In this document: piece after piece, positions 8,481 through 17,325 of the stretch | How positions within the stretch are numbered: position 1 is the first letter of the stretch | Layout of the letters: each line of letters starts with the position of its first letter | DNA from: Polyangiaceae bacterium | Lineage (GTDB): Bacteria; Myxococcota_A; Polyangia; Polyangiales; Polyangiaceae | Reading direction: 5' to 3' | Assembly: GCA_016715885.1 (NCBI GenBank) | Contig: JADJXL010000017.1 | Location: 283,979-347,978, forward strand | DNA: 64,000 nt | Notes under the pieces: generated by a model | The model's database searches: none | Told to the model about the DNA's origin: nothing | The model's input: only the letters and a program-made list of their open reading frames with translations | Translations under genes and position numbers: made by a program

Positions 8481-9685
8481 GACTCCTCCCCCGGTGGCGG
8501 GCGTTGAGCATCGTCACTCGCCCGCGCCGTCGTTGCAGCACCCCCAGGCAAAGTTGCAGGAGCGCGATCGGATGGTGTCGATCCGGCGCTTCGATCCGAC
8601 GATGGTGGCGGCGGTGGGATCGATTCTTGGGGCACAAACGAACTCTGCGGCACGGGTCGCGGTGTCGTCGTCGCGGACGAGCTCGTCTCACCAGACAACG
8701 TGGCTCGCGGCATCGCCGAAGACACCGGGCCGATGCGTGCGGTCACTGGCCCTGCGATGCGCGGTGTCGTGGGCGGCGGTATCAGCGAAGGCGACGACGT
8801 AGGGCGCGCAGGCTGCGATGGGACGCGCGGCGGCGGAGGCGGCGGAGAAGACGCCCGAGCTCCACTCGGTCTACGTGTGGACGAGGGTTGCTTCCTTCGC
8901 GATGCACGACCGAACTGTCCGAGCAGCATGGTTCGCAAGGAATTGCCGTCGAGGTTCAAGACGATGTTGCCACTGAAGCAACAACTGATCGTCCCTCGCT
9001 CTTCACTCACGACGACGACGACGGCGTCGGTTTCTTCCGTGATGCCGAGCGCAGCGCGATGACGTGAACCGAGACTGGCGTCGAGCACCTTGGTTTCGGG
9101 CATCGGAAAGAACACGCCAGCGCGCGCGATCTTGAGGTCGCGGATGAGCACTGCGCCGTCGTGCAGTTTGTTGACGGATTCCGGAACGAACATGCTGACG
9201 AGCAATTCGCGCGTCACGAAGGATTCGATCGGGATCCCTTCGCTCTTGCAGAATTCGAGCACGTTGGCGTCTTGTTCGAAGGCGATGATCGCGCCCATGC
9301 GATGGCGCGCGAGCTCCGTTGCAGCAGCAACGACTTCATCGATGACGCGCGATTGTTGTTCTCGGCCACCGGAAAGCCATGCCTTCGAGCCCATGCGAAT
9401 GAGCGCGCGGCGGATGTCGTTCTGAAAAACGACGACGATGACGAGAATGATCGATCCGAGCAGCCAAGACAGGATCGTGTTGAGCGTCGTGAGCTGGAAG
9501 GTCCGCGCGGCTAGATAAAGCAGAAACACGATGCCGAGGCCGATGCCCATTTGCATCGCACGCGTACCGCGAAGCACGAGCAGCGCGCGGTAGATGACGT
9601 ACGCGACGATGAGGATATCGATGAGGTCCCGCGCAATTTGCGCAAGCGGTCGAGCCGCGATGAGGCGCATGAGGCCTTCGAGCAT
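8477..9685 (-). CDS. cdaA: diadenylate cyclase CdaA (c-di-AMP synthase)
   Basis: Makes cyclic di-AMP from two ATP. Residues about 20-95 hold three membrane segments (LIDILIVAYVIYRALLVL, GIGLGIVFLLYLAA, ILSWLLGSIILVIVVVFQN). The DisA_N-type catalytic domain follows, with the DGA motif at 176-178 (KLHDGAVLI) and RHR at 208-210 (GSRHRAALG). Unlike the roughly 270-residue family norm, this one continues for about 140 residues of Ser/Pro/Thr-rich low-complexity tail (about 262-402). The gene lies between folP (1-bp overlap at 9685) and cdaR, an order seen widely in bacteria. Confidence 0.96.
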   Translation of the reverse strand: MLEGLMRLIAARPLAQIARDLIDILIVAYVIYRALLVLRGTRAMQMGIGLGIVFLLYLAARTFQLTTLNTILSWLLGSIILVIVVVFQNDIRRALIRMGSKAWLSGGREQQSRVIDEVVAAATELARHRMGAIIAFEQDANVLEFCKSEGIPIESFVTRELLVSMFVPESVNKLHDGAVLIRDLKIARAGVFFPMPETKVLDASLGSRHRAALGITEETDAVVVVVSEERGTISCCFSGNIVLNLDGNSLRTMLLGQFGRASRRKQPSSTRRPSGARASSPPPPPPRVPSQPARPTSSPSLIPPPTTPRIAGPVTARIGPVSSAMPRATLSGETSSSATTTPRPVPQSSFVPQESIPPPPPSSDRSAGSTPSDRAPATLPGGAATTARASDDAQRPPPGEES

Positions 9686-10590
9686 TACGCGTTCACCTCC
9701 CCCTCGATGGCCGATGCAACCGCAAGCGCCTGCACGACGGCGGCAACGTCATGCACGCGAACGACAGCCGCGCCACGACGTACGCAAGCAAGGACCGCGG
9801 CGATCGTTCCCCCAAGTCGCTCGGTTGGAGGCAAAAGCTCCGCACCTTCAGGCGCTGCAACACGCGCGAGAAATGACTTTCGACTCGGCCCCACGAGAAC
9901 AGGAAACCCTAGCGCGCAAAGCTCTCCAAGCCGACGGCACAATTCAATCGAATGTCTGGCATTCTTGGTAAAACCCAAGCCCGGATCGAGCAGCAGGTCC
10001 TCCCGCGGCAAACCCGCACCGAGCGCTCGATCGGCCGCGAGCTGCCATTCCCGAGCGACATCGTCGACCACGTCGCCATACGCCGCATCCGCATAAACGG
10101 AAAAACCCTGCATGCTCGTCATCGACCCGCGAGCGTGCGTGAGCACGAGTGACGCACCTTTGCGTGCAGCAAGCGCGCCGAGTTCTTCTGCGGGATCGAG
10201 CGACACGGTGTTCACGATGCAGGCACCTTCACCAAGCGCCCAGGCAGCAACGTCGGGTGATGTGGTATCGATCGACACGAGTGCACCGAGTGCTCGGGCC
10301 TTGCGGATCGAGTTTCCAATGCGCGCGATTTGCTCGGAAGGGTCGACAGGAGCTGCTCCTGGGCGTGTCGATTCGGCACCGATGTCGATGATCTGCGCGC
10401 CGTCCGTTACGAGCCGCTGCACATGGGCATCGGCCGCGACGTCGTCGAGGAAGCGTGCACCATCGGAAAAAGAATCCGGAGTGCGATTACAAACCCCCAT
10501 GACGAGCGCGCCCCGTCGGCGTGAAAGCAGCGAACGGAGCAGGGACGACATTTGGTGTGGGTAGCAAGTTTCGAGCCGAGCGGCAATCAA
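9685..10590 (-). CDS. folP: dihydropteroate synthase
   Basis: Condenses p-aminobenzoate with 6-hydroxymethyl-7,8-dihydropterin pyrophosphate in folate synthesis. Diagnostic parts of the TIM barrel are present: LVMGVCNRTPDSFSDGARFL (first pterin-binding loop), IIDIGAESTRPGAAPV, VSIDTTSPDVAAWAL, LLLDPGLGFTKNARHSIEL and the C-terminal VVRVHDVAA. The first loop reads CNRTPDSFSDG where most enzymes have NVTPDSFSDG. It is the first gene of the folP-cdaA-cdaR operon. A 180-bp gap at 10591-10770 separates it from the divergent HD phosphohydrolase and should carry both promoters. The N-terminal residues before MSSLLRSLL may not be translated. Confidence 0.95.
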   Translation of the reverse strand: MIAARLETCYPHQMSSLLRSLLSRRRGALVMGVCNRTPDSFSDGARFLDDVAADAHVQRLVTDGAQIIDIGAESTRPGAAPVDPSEQIARIGNSIRKARALGALVSIDTTSPDVAAWALGEGACIVNTVSLDPAEELGALAARKGASLVLTHARGSMTSMQGFSVYADAAYGDVVDDVAREWQLAADRALGAGLPREDLLLDPGLGFTKNARHSIELCRRLGELCALGFPVLVGPSRKSFLARVAAPEGAELLPPTERLGGTIAAVLACVRRGAAVVRVHDVAAVVQALAVASAIEGEVNA

Positions 10591-10770
10591 TGAAGGCGGG
10601 CGATCGTGGGACGATGTTCACTCGGTCGTCGCGGTGCGTATTGTCGGGTTTTTGGACATCCTCAACACGCGGCGATCGACGCGCATGCCATCGAGAACGC
10701 TGACTCGAAACCAAATGACTGCTAGGGATGCAGTTCGGCCAATCATCACGGCCACGTTTCGAGCGTTTCG

Positions 10771-12528
10771 ATGTTAGCCACGCGAGTTCGAGCTGGGGGC
10801 ACGGCCGGCCTCGTGCTGAGCCTCATCTTCGCCGCCCTGTTCACCATTATCGGCACGTTCGACCTTTACGTTCCGGCGCTGGCGCCTCGGCTCGGAAACG
10901 AAACGCCCGTCACGCTGCGCATTCCTTACGGACCTCGCATCGTGCGCGATGCTCGTTCCGGGCGTTTGGCCTACGAGCACGCTCGCGTCGTCGTCCCGCG
11001 AGGCACGCTGCTGCGCGAGGAGAACGACGAGCACCGCGCCGCGTTCGCCTACGAGTCGACGCGCAGACCACCCGCAGCCGGCCGCCTCGTCGCCGTGTTC
11101 GTCATTCACTTCATCGTGTGCCTGATGCTCACGTCGTACATCAGGCGGTTCGGGCAGAATCGCGTCCGACTCCTTCGAGCACAGATCGGCCTGTTTGCGC
11201 TGATGACGGCCAGCTTGGCGCTCGGCAAAGGCATTCTGCTGCTCACGGCGCTACCCGAATTCTGGCTGCCCATGGCGACGCTGCCGCTTTGGGTAGCGCA
11301 TGCGTTCGACAGGCGAACCGCGTTCCTCGTCGACCTCGCCGTCGCGTTCGTCGCGGCATCACTTCTGCGCTTCGATCACGTTCTTTTGTCCGTGCTCCTC
11401 GTTCGCGGGGTCGCTGCGACCTTGTTTCTCTTGGAGCGCAAACAAGCGCGAAACATGTTCGTCGCAGGCACACTTGCGGGCATCGCCGGAGCCGTCGCGT
11501 TCGTCGCGCTCACCGTGGTCTTCGAGGGCAAGTTCAACCTGCTTGCCGACATTCTTCGCGGCTCGAGCTCGAACGTGCTCGGGTGCATCGGCGGTGGAAT
11601 GCTGGGCGGGTTTCTCGCGCGAGCGCTGCGCGATCCAGCCGAGCGCAGCATGGGGCACGTTTCGCGAGAAAAACTGCTCGACCTGACCGACCTCGAACAG
11701 CCGCTCCTGAAAAAGATGGCCGCGGAAGCGCCCGGTAGTTGGGAGCATGCGCGTGCCATGGCAAACCTTGCCGAAGCCGCTTCGAGCGCCATCGGAGCGG
11801 ACGCTCTGCTCACGCGCGTCGGCGCCTACTACCACGACCTCGGAAAAACCGTTCAGCCCAAATACTTCGTGGAAAACCTCGCGCACGGCGAACGTTCACC
11901 CCATGAAGAACTCGAGCCCGAAGTCTCCGCTGACGCGATCATGGCGCACGTGGTGCTCGGCACGAAGATCCTCCGTGACGGACGCATTCCCGAACCCGTC
12001 GTCGAGTTCGCCTACACGCATCACGGAACGCAGGTCGTCGAGTTTTTCTGGCACAAGTGCAAAGAGGCCGGCAATCCGCGCGGTTTGACGCAGGAATACT
12101 TCCGCTATCCCGGCATGAAGCCGCAGACGAAAGAGACGGCCATCCTGATGCTCGTCGATTCGATCGAAGCGGCCAGCCGAACGATCTGGCCACCGGAGCA
12201 AAAGAAGTTCGAGGAGATGATCCAGCGTGTCGTCTTCACGAAACTTTCCGCAGGACAGCTCGACGAATCAGGCCTCACGCTCGAAGATCTACGCATCATC
12301 ACGACCCGTATGGCGACGACGCTGGTGAATCTTTATCACGGTCGGATCAAGTACCCGTGGCAACGGGATGCGGCCGCGAAAGATGGAACCAAAGAAGCCG
12401 AGAAGACGCCTGTGGCTCACGCCGCGCCTGCTCCGAAAACTACCGAGGCGGAAGCGCAGCCGAACGAGCCACCGCCGAAAGCGGTGCGAGGCGCCGAGGC
12501 ACGCGAGACGAAAAATCCACCGAGCTGA
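10771..12528 (+). CDS. 7TM-HD family phosphohydrolase, likely c-di-AMP phosphodiesterase (PgpH-like)
   Basis: 585 residues. One N-terminal membrane segment (about 13-30) and a short extracytoplasmic part are followed by a bundle of about six further membrane segments (about 106-255) and a cytoplasmic HD domain. Metal ligands are visible as H326 (WEHARAMANL), H355-D356 (YYHDLGK) and the H417/H418 region (YTHHGT), the pattern of the PgpH class that hydrolyses c-di-AMP. The extracytoplasmic 7TMR-HDED region is much shorter than in Listeria PgpH. A Lys/Glu/Pro-rich tail (about 535-585) ends the protein. Lying back to back with cdaA, it is the natural candidate for the degrading enzyme; this substrate is inferred. 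Confidence 0.9.
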   Translation: MLATRVRAGGTAGLVLSLIFAALFTIIGTFDLYVPALAPRLGNETPVTLRIPYGPRIVRDARSGRLAYEHARVVVPRGTLLREENDEHRAAFAYESTRRPPAAGRLVAVFVIHFIVCLMLTSYIRRFGQNRVRLLRAQIGLFALMTASLALGKGILLLTALPEFWLPMATLPLWVAHAFDRRTAFLVDLAVAFVAASLLRFDHVLLSVLLVRGVAATLFLLERKQARNMFVAGTLAGIAGAVAFVALTVVFEGKFNLLADILRGSSSNVLGCIGGGMLGGFLARALRDPAERSMGHVSREKLLDLTDLEQPLLKKMAAEAPGSWEHARAMANLAEAASSAIGADALLTRVGAYYHDLGKTVQPKYFVENLAHGERSPHEELEPEVSADAIMAHVVLGTKILRDGRIPEPVVEFAYTHHGTQVVEFFWHKCKEAGNPRGLTQEYFRYPGMKPQTKETAILMLVDSIEAASRTIWPPEQKKFEEMIQRVVFTKLSAGQLDESGLTLEDLRIITTRMATTLVNLYHGRIKYPWQRDAAAKDGTKEAEKTPVAHAAPAPKTTEAEAQPNEPPPKAVRGAEARETKNPPS

Positions 12529-12539
12529 TCGACACCTGT

Positions 12540-12560
12540 GCGGTCGGCATTTCCGACCGC
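12540..12560 (+). terminator. hairpin after the HD phosphohydrolase gene
   Basis: Perfect 8-bp stem GCGGTCGG / CCGACCGC with a 5-nt loop, 11 bp after the stop codon. There is no U-tract, so it is a possible terminator or transcript-end stabiliser only. Its position argues that the next gene starts downstream (12616) and not at 12538, where the hairpin would sit inside the coding start. Confidence 0.5.
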
Positions 12561-12615
12561 AAACGTATGTGCTCCAAAGGATGACGTCGTTACCAAACAC
12601 GAGGAGGAGTCTCCG

Positions 12616-14334
12616 TTGATCGAGCAGAGCTTCACCAAGGCGCTTTTTCACGGTGTCATCGCCGACGACATGGTCTTTCCGTATCCGGAGATGTCTCCGG
12701 ACGAGCGAGAGAGCACGTCGATGCTGCTGTCGAACGTGCGGCGCTTCTTCACCGCCAACGTCGACTCGGCAAAGATCGATCGCGAAGGCGAAATTCCAGC
12801 GAGCGTCCTTGCTGGGCTGCGCGATCTCGGATTGTTTGGCCTCCAAGTACCCACGCAATACGGCGGCGCGGGTTTGTCCACGGCCGCATATGCCCGCATC
12901 ATGCAAGAGATCGCCGGGCTCGATGCGTCGATCGGCGTGACGCTGGGGGCGCACCAATCGATTGGCTACAAGGCGCTGCTGCTCTTTGGCACGCCCGAAC
13001 AAAAGCAGCGCTATCTCCCGCGCCTCGCAACGGGCGAGTCCGTGGCTGCGTTTGCCCTGACCGAACCCGCGGCAGGATCCGACGCAGCGGCCATCAAGAC
13101 GCGCGCCGAACCCACGCCCGACGGCTCGGCCTATGTGCTGAACGGGTCGAAGATCTGGATCACGAACGGCGGATTTGCCGATGTGTTCACGGTGTTTGCC
13201 CGGACGAGCGCCATGGAAGAAGGCGCCAAACCCAAGATCACGGCGTTTCTCGTCGAGCGATCCATGGGTGTGAAAAGTGGCCCGAACGAACACAAGCTAG
13301 GCATCCGCGGTTCCTCGACGACCGAGATCTTCTTGGAGGACGTTCGAGTGCCCCGAGAAAACGTCATCGGTGACGTGGGCAAGGGCTTCAAAGTGGCGAT
13401 GGAGGTGCTGAACAACGGGCGGCTGGGCCTTGCATCGGGCTGCATCGGTGTGAGCAAGACGCTCTTGCGCCTGGCACTCGAACGCGTCGGCGAACGTCGT
13501 GCCTTCGGCCGGAACATCGGCGAGTTTGGGCTCATCAAAGACAAGATCGCCCGCATGCTCGCGGAGACGTACGCGCTCGAATCGATGACGTACTTGGCGG
13601 CCGGTATCGTCGACTCGAAGGTCGCCGACTACTCGCTCGAAAGCGCGATCTGCAAAGTGAAGGGTTCGGAGATCCTCTGGGGCATCGTCAACGACACGCT
13701 CCAGATCGCAGCAGGCATTGGCTACATGCAGGACTATCCGTACGAACGGATCCTGCGTGATTCCCGCATCAACCTGATCTTCGAAGGCACGAACGACATC
13801 TTGCGGTGCTTCATCGCGCTGTCGGGCATGGCAAGCCCTGGCAAGGCGCTCGCGGAAGTTGCGCGAGCCATGCGCGAGCCCATCAAAGGATTCGGGTTGC
13901 TCAGCGACTTTGCCATTCGCAAAGCACGCGCGGCGTTCAGCCGAGAACGCACGTCACGCGCGCATCCGCTCCTTTCGCGGGAAACGGTGATCTTCGAGGA
14001 GTACGTCTCGGAACTTGCAGCTCAAACGGAAAACGTTCTGCGCAAGCACGGCCGGGACATCGCGGAGATGCAATTTACGCAGCAGCGCATCGCCGACATG
14101 GCGATGGATCTCTTCGCCATCGCCGCGTGTTTGTCTCGAACGACCCATGCCATCGAACGACGCGGCGAAGACGGCGCGAGGCGCGAGATCGACCTCTGTT
14201 CGCTGTACACGATGATGGCGCACAAGCGTCTGCGGCAGATCGTGTCCGACTTCGCTCGCAACGACGACGAGCTGCGCAAGGTCATCGCGAGCCGCGCGTA
14301 CATCGACCGCGGATATCCGTTCGACGTGCTCTGA
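12616..14334 (+). CDS. acyl-CoA dehydrogenase family protein (VLCAD-like)
   Basis: FAD enzyme for the first step of fatty-acid beta-oxidation. The long form resembles very-long-chain acyl-CoA dehydrogenases, with a C-terminal helical extension (last ~170 residues) beyond the usual ~390-residue core. Seen: FGLQVPTQYGGAGLS, FALTEPAAGSDAAAIKT (FAD/substrate signature), KIWITNGGFADVFTVFAR, the LGIRGSSTTEIFLEDVRVP region, and INLIFEGTNDILR with the presumed catalytic glutamate. I place the start at TTG 12616 because GAGGAGGAG sits at the right spacing before it; an ATG at 12538 would add 26 unconserved residues and include a hairpin. Substrate chain length is inferred. Confidence 0.93.
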   Translation: MIEQSFTKALFHGVIADDMVFPYPEMSPDERESTSMLLSNVRRFFTANVDSAKIDREGEIPASVLAGLRDLGLFGLQVPTQYGGAGLSTAAYARIMQEIAGLDASIGVTLGAHQSIGYKALLLFGTPEQKQRYLPRLATGESVAAFALTEPAAGSDAAAIKTRAEPTPDGSAYVLNGSKIWITNGGFADVFTVFARTSAMEEGAKPKITAFLVERSMGVKSGPNEHKLGIRGSSTTEIFLEDVRVPRENVIGDVGKGFKVAMEVLNNGRLGLASGCIGVSKTLLRLALERVGERRAFGRNIGEFGLIKDKIARMLAETYALESMTYLAAGIVDSKVADYSLESAICKVKGSEILWGIVNDTLQIAAGIGYMQDYPYERILRDSRINLIFEGTNDILRCFIALSGMASPGKALAEVARAMREPIKGFGLLSDFAIRKARAAFSRERTSRAHPLLSRETVIFEEYVSELAAQTENVLRKHGRDIAEMQFTQQRIADMAMDLFAIAACLSRTTHAIERRGEDGARREIDLCSLYTMMAHKRLRQIVSDFARNDDELRKVIASRAYIDRGYPFDVL

Positions 14335-14368
14335 GCGTGCGGCGCGGCCCTTGCTACGGGCTGGTGCC

Positions 14369-15337
14369 GTGAATGCTTTGCCTATTCGGATCGACAGTGC
14401 GGGCGCTTCGAGTCACCACGACATGCTCGGTTTGCTCGCCGAGCACCTGCCCGAAACGGATGTCGCCGCGCGCGTTGCTTGGCTGTACGAGCAGAACCCG
14501 CACGGGCGCGCGCTGACGGTCATCGCCTATGACGCGCAAACGAACGCTCCGCTCGGAGTGTCCAGCGTCTTTCCGCGACGTTTGATGGCCGCAGGGCGAT
14601 CCATTTTGGGCGCCATTGGCGGCGATGCGTACGTGCGCCCGACGGCGCGCCGGCGCGGCGTTGCTACGGCGATGCACCAGGCGCTGCTCGAACGGATGAA
14701 GAGCGAAGGTGTCGACGTCATGTTCGGGCCGCCCGAACCACACAATCTCCGGGCGCTCGAACGCGCAGGCTCGCGCGTGATCACGCACGTGCGACGTTAC
14801 GTGCGTCCCGCGCTACTGCACGACGTTCTGCGCCCGGTATCGTGGTTTGCCGCAGGCCGAGGTACGCGGCTCGATCCGGTCACTCAGCGGGATCGGCGCG
14901 TCGACGCAATCTTCGAACGTGCGGTGAATGCGTTTCACGTCGTTGCTGTTCGTGATGCGACGTTCTTCCATTGGCGTTACGGCAAGAGTCCTTCATCCGC
15001 ACAACGCGCATTCGTCGTGATGCACGAGCACCGAGCGATCGGGGTTTGCGTGCTCGAACGGAAAGACATACGCGTCGCGCTCGTGGATCTGCTCGCTCCC
15101 GCGGACGACTACGTGCGGTCGCTTCATGCCGCGGTGACCGCTTCGGGGGCTCGCTCCGTCGTCGTGCAGCTCAATGAACAAGGTCCGTTTGCGAACGAGC
15201 TTCGCTGGGCCGGCCTATTGCCTCGAGAACGCAAACCCTTCCAAGTGCTCGCCGCCACGAGCCAAGAGCCGAGCATCTTCGATGCTTCACGCTGGTACTA
15301 CACGTGGGGTGATGGAGATTTGGATCGGGTGTTTTGA
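14369..15337 (+). CDS. GNAT family N-acetyltransferase
   Basis: About 322 residues with a GNAT fold in the first half: GAIGGDAYVRPTARRRGVAT carries the acetyl-CoA pyrophosphate-binding R/Q-x-x-G-x-G/A loop, followed by MHQALLERMKSEGVDVMFG. The second half (from about 160) looks like a second GNAT-like lobe (HWRYGKSP, RAIGVCVLERKD). The GTG at 14369, 34 bp after the acyl-CoA dehydrogenase stop, is my preferred start; a TTG at 14351 is possible. It probably shares a transcript with the dehydrogenase. Its stop directly abuts the convergent stop of the next gene. The acceptor is unknown. Confidence 0.82.
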   Translation: MNALPIRIDSAGASSHHDMLGLLAEHLPETDVAARVAWLYEQNPHGRALTVIAYDAQTNAPLGVSSVFPRRLMAAGRSILGAIGGDAYVRPTARRRGVATAMHQALLERMKSEGVDVMFGPPEPHNLRALERAGSRVITHVRRYVRPALLHDVLRPVSWFAAGRGTRLDPVTQRDRRVDAIFERAVNAFHVVAVRDATFFHWRYGKSPSSAQRAFVVMHEHRAIGVCVLERKDIRVALVDLLAPADDYVRSLHAAVTASGARSVVVQLNEQGPFANELRWAGLLPRERKPFQVLAATSQEPSIFDASRWYYTWGDGDLDRVF

Positions 15338-16597
15338 TCAAATCGCCGCGTCGTGCAGAGCCGTCGTCGCTTCGGCCATTTGATCGGGCCACGTCGGGTC
15401 GTGTGCCGAGACAAACTCGGCAATCGATCGGGCTTCTTCTCCCGCTTCGATGGCTCGCCGAGCTTCGTCCGAACCGGTGAGGAGGTCGAACGCTGGAATC
15501 GTATCGACGTATTCATACAGTTCCGTACGAAACCCGAATCGTTCGATATTTTGCCTGCGAGCGAGAGCTACGAGGGCAACGTACGTGGCCACGGGTCGGA
15601 ATGACGCGATGTCGGTCGGGTGAATCTGCACGCCTCCGCAGATCTGACCTGCGTGCTTGTGGAACGTCGGTCGGAACGTGATGGGTCTGGCAACGAAGCC
15701 GGAAAGGCCCGTGGCGCGAAGCCCTTGCGCCAAACGATGTCCGTCGATCCATGGTGCTCCCACGATCTCGAACGGCCGCGTGGTCCCTCGACCTTCCGAA
15801 AGGTTGGTCCCTTCCAAAAGACAACCACCGGGGTACACGAGAGCAGTTTCGGCTGTGGGCATGTTGGGCGACGTCATCACGAACGGACGGTCCCACTGGG
15901 TGGCGAGCGTGTAGCGTTCCCAGCCTTCGACCGTGACGATCGACAGCGCATCGCCGAGTGCGATGCCGTCACGTTTTGCAAAAAGAGCAACGATTTCGCC
16001 AATGGTGAGCGAATGTCGAACGGGCACGGGCTCGAGACCCACGAAGGATGTAAAGCCCGGGCTTTGAGATCGACCTTCGATGACGCGACGTGCACCCGAG
16101 ATTGGGTTGGGTCGATCGAGCAGGATGACGGGCACGCCTGCTTTGGCCGCCGCTCGCACGGCAAGCAGCGCCGTCCAGATGAACGTGTAAAAGCGAGTGC
16201 CTACATCGGACAAATCGATGAGCAGCAGATCAATGGCACTCAGGTGTTCAGCCGTGGGGGACAGATCTTCGAAGCGCTCGCCATAGAGGCTGACGATCGG
16301 GGCACCGGTGCGGGCGTCGCGAGCATCGGCGACACCGATCATGTCCTGGGCTTCGCCGCCGTAGCCATGTTCAGGGCCCAAGAAAAGGGCCGGGCGAACG
16401 CCAATCCTCTCCAGAACGTCGCTGATGTGCTCGACGCTCCGATCGACACTAGCGGGATGGGCGAGAACGCCAAGCCGCGAGCGGCGTAGGCGTCCGGTGA
16501 CTGAGTTCAGGCGTGGAAGTCGGTCAAGTCCTACGAGCACGAGGCGGCCGTACCGCGACCCCAAGCGGTCGTCTAGGGATGAGCACGAGACCCGCAT
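15338..16597 (-). CDS. DUF1343 / NamZ-like exo-beta-N-acetylmuramidase domain protein
   Basis: Belongs to the DUF1343 family, a characterised member of which (NamZ) removes terminal MurNAc from muropeptides. Family landmarks are RLGVLAHPASVDRSVEH, LFLGPEHGYGGEAQDM, IVSLYGERFEDLSPTAE, LLIDLSDVGTRFYTFIWT, VILLDRPNPISG and TSPNMPTAETALVYPGGCLL. These include the acidic and His residues of the active-site cleft. No signal peptide is evident, which suits a recycling role. The start is uncertain: ATG 16597 gives 419 residues, while GTG 16540 would begin right at the conserved VLVGLDRLPRLNSV block (400 residues). Confidence 0.88.
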   Translation of the reverse strand: MRVSCSSLDDRLGSRYGRLVLVGLDRLPRLNSVTGRLRRSRLGVLAHPASVDRSVEHISDVLERIGVRPALFLGPEHGYGGEAQDMIGVADARDARTGAPIVSLYGERFEDLSPTAEHLSAIDLLLIDLSDVGTRFYTFIWTALLAVRAAAKAGVPVILLDRPNPISGARRVIEGRSQSPGFTSFVGLEPVPVRHSLTIGEIVALFAKRDGIALGDALSIVTVEGWERYTLATQWDRPFVMTSPNMPTAETALVYPGGCLLEGTNLSEGRGTTRPFEIVGAPWIDGHRLAQGLRATGLSGFVARPITFRPTFHKHAGQICGGVQIHPTDIASFRPVATYVALVALARRQNIERFGFRTELYEYVDTIPAFDLLTGSDEARRAIEAGEEARSIAEFVSAHDPTWPDQMAEATTALHDAAI

Positions 16598-16765
16598 GGC
16601 CGCAGAAGCGAGCTTCGAAACGATCGTGCACAAGGCCATGGCCGCCGGCGGGCAAACCCGGTATCAACGTGATTGCGAGTTGACCCAGGCGCCCGCCATG
16701 AGGCGGCATACGCCGTGTCGTGGAACGCGTAGCGCTTTCATGTTCCACCTTGGTTATCGCCCTCC

Positions 16766-17212
16766 ATGACGCACCCCGAGGACGACGAGCACGACATTGC
16801 GGACCACGGCACGGTCATCATGGACCGCAAGGCGGCGAGTGGCATTCCGCGTTCCGTGGCAAACGCGAATCGATCGCGACCGTCGCCTCCGCCGATCCTG
16901 CCGGCAGCGGGCCTGCCAGCAACGCCTGCCTCGCAGCCTCCTGCTGCGGCTCCCACCGGGCTGCCCGTGCTTCCTCCATCGATCGCTGGCGTCCCACCGG
17001 CTCGATCTGCATCGTCGGCGACGCACAAACGCCTCGCAGCTCTCGTCGCCTTCGGCTCGTTTACGGTCGTGTTCGTGCTCGGCGCGCTCATCATGATCCT
17101 CATCAGGCTCGCTCGGGACTCGGCCGATGATGCGCCCCGCCCAACCAATGCAGCGCAATCGAAACCCGCTGCGGCGAGCAGCTCGAATACCTCACGAAAC
17201 CAGGACAAGTAG
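16766..17212 (+). CDS. single-pass membrane protein, Pro/Ala-rich, unknown function
   Basis: 148 residues with an acidic N-terminus (THPEDDEHDIADHGTVI), a Pro/Ala-rich stretch, one transmembrane segment (ALVAFGSFTVVFVLGALIMI) and a short polar tail. The design resembles the linker-TM-tail part of myxobacterial Ser/Thr kinases, and a damaged kinase gene follows 114 bp downstream, but no kinase motif is present here. Codon use is GC-rich at third positions, supporting a real gene. No function is proposed. Confidence 0.6.
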   Translation: MTHPEDDEHDIADHGTVIMDRKAASGIPRSVANANRSRPSPPPILPAAGLPATPASQPPAAAPTGLPVLPPSIAGVPPARSASSATHKRLAALVAFGSFTVVFVLGALIMILIRLARDSADDAPRPTNAAQSKPAAASSSNTSRNQDK

Positions 17213-17325
17213 AACGTTCGTGGAAGCGCGAGATTTCGCCCCGATTGCTGCGTCTACGTTAGAATCATCGCTCTCGCGACAGCCGCTCGACTGGTTTCCC
17301 TTTCCAAACCGGTGCGATCTACGAC

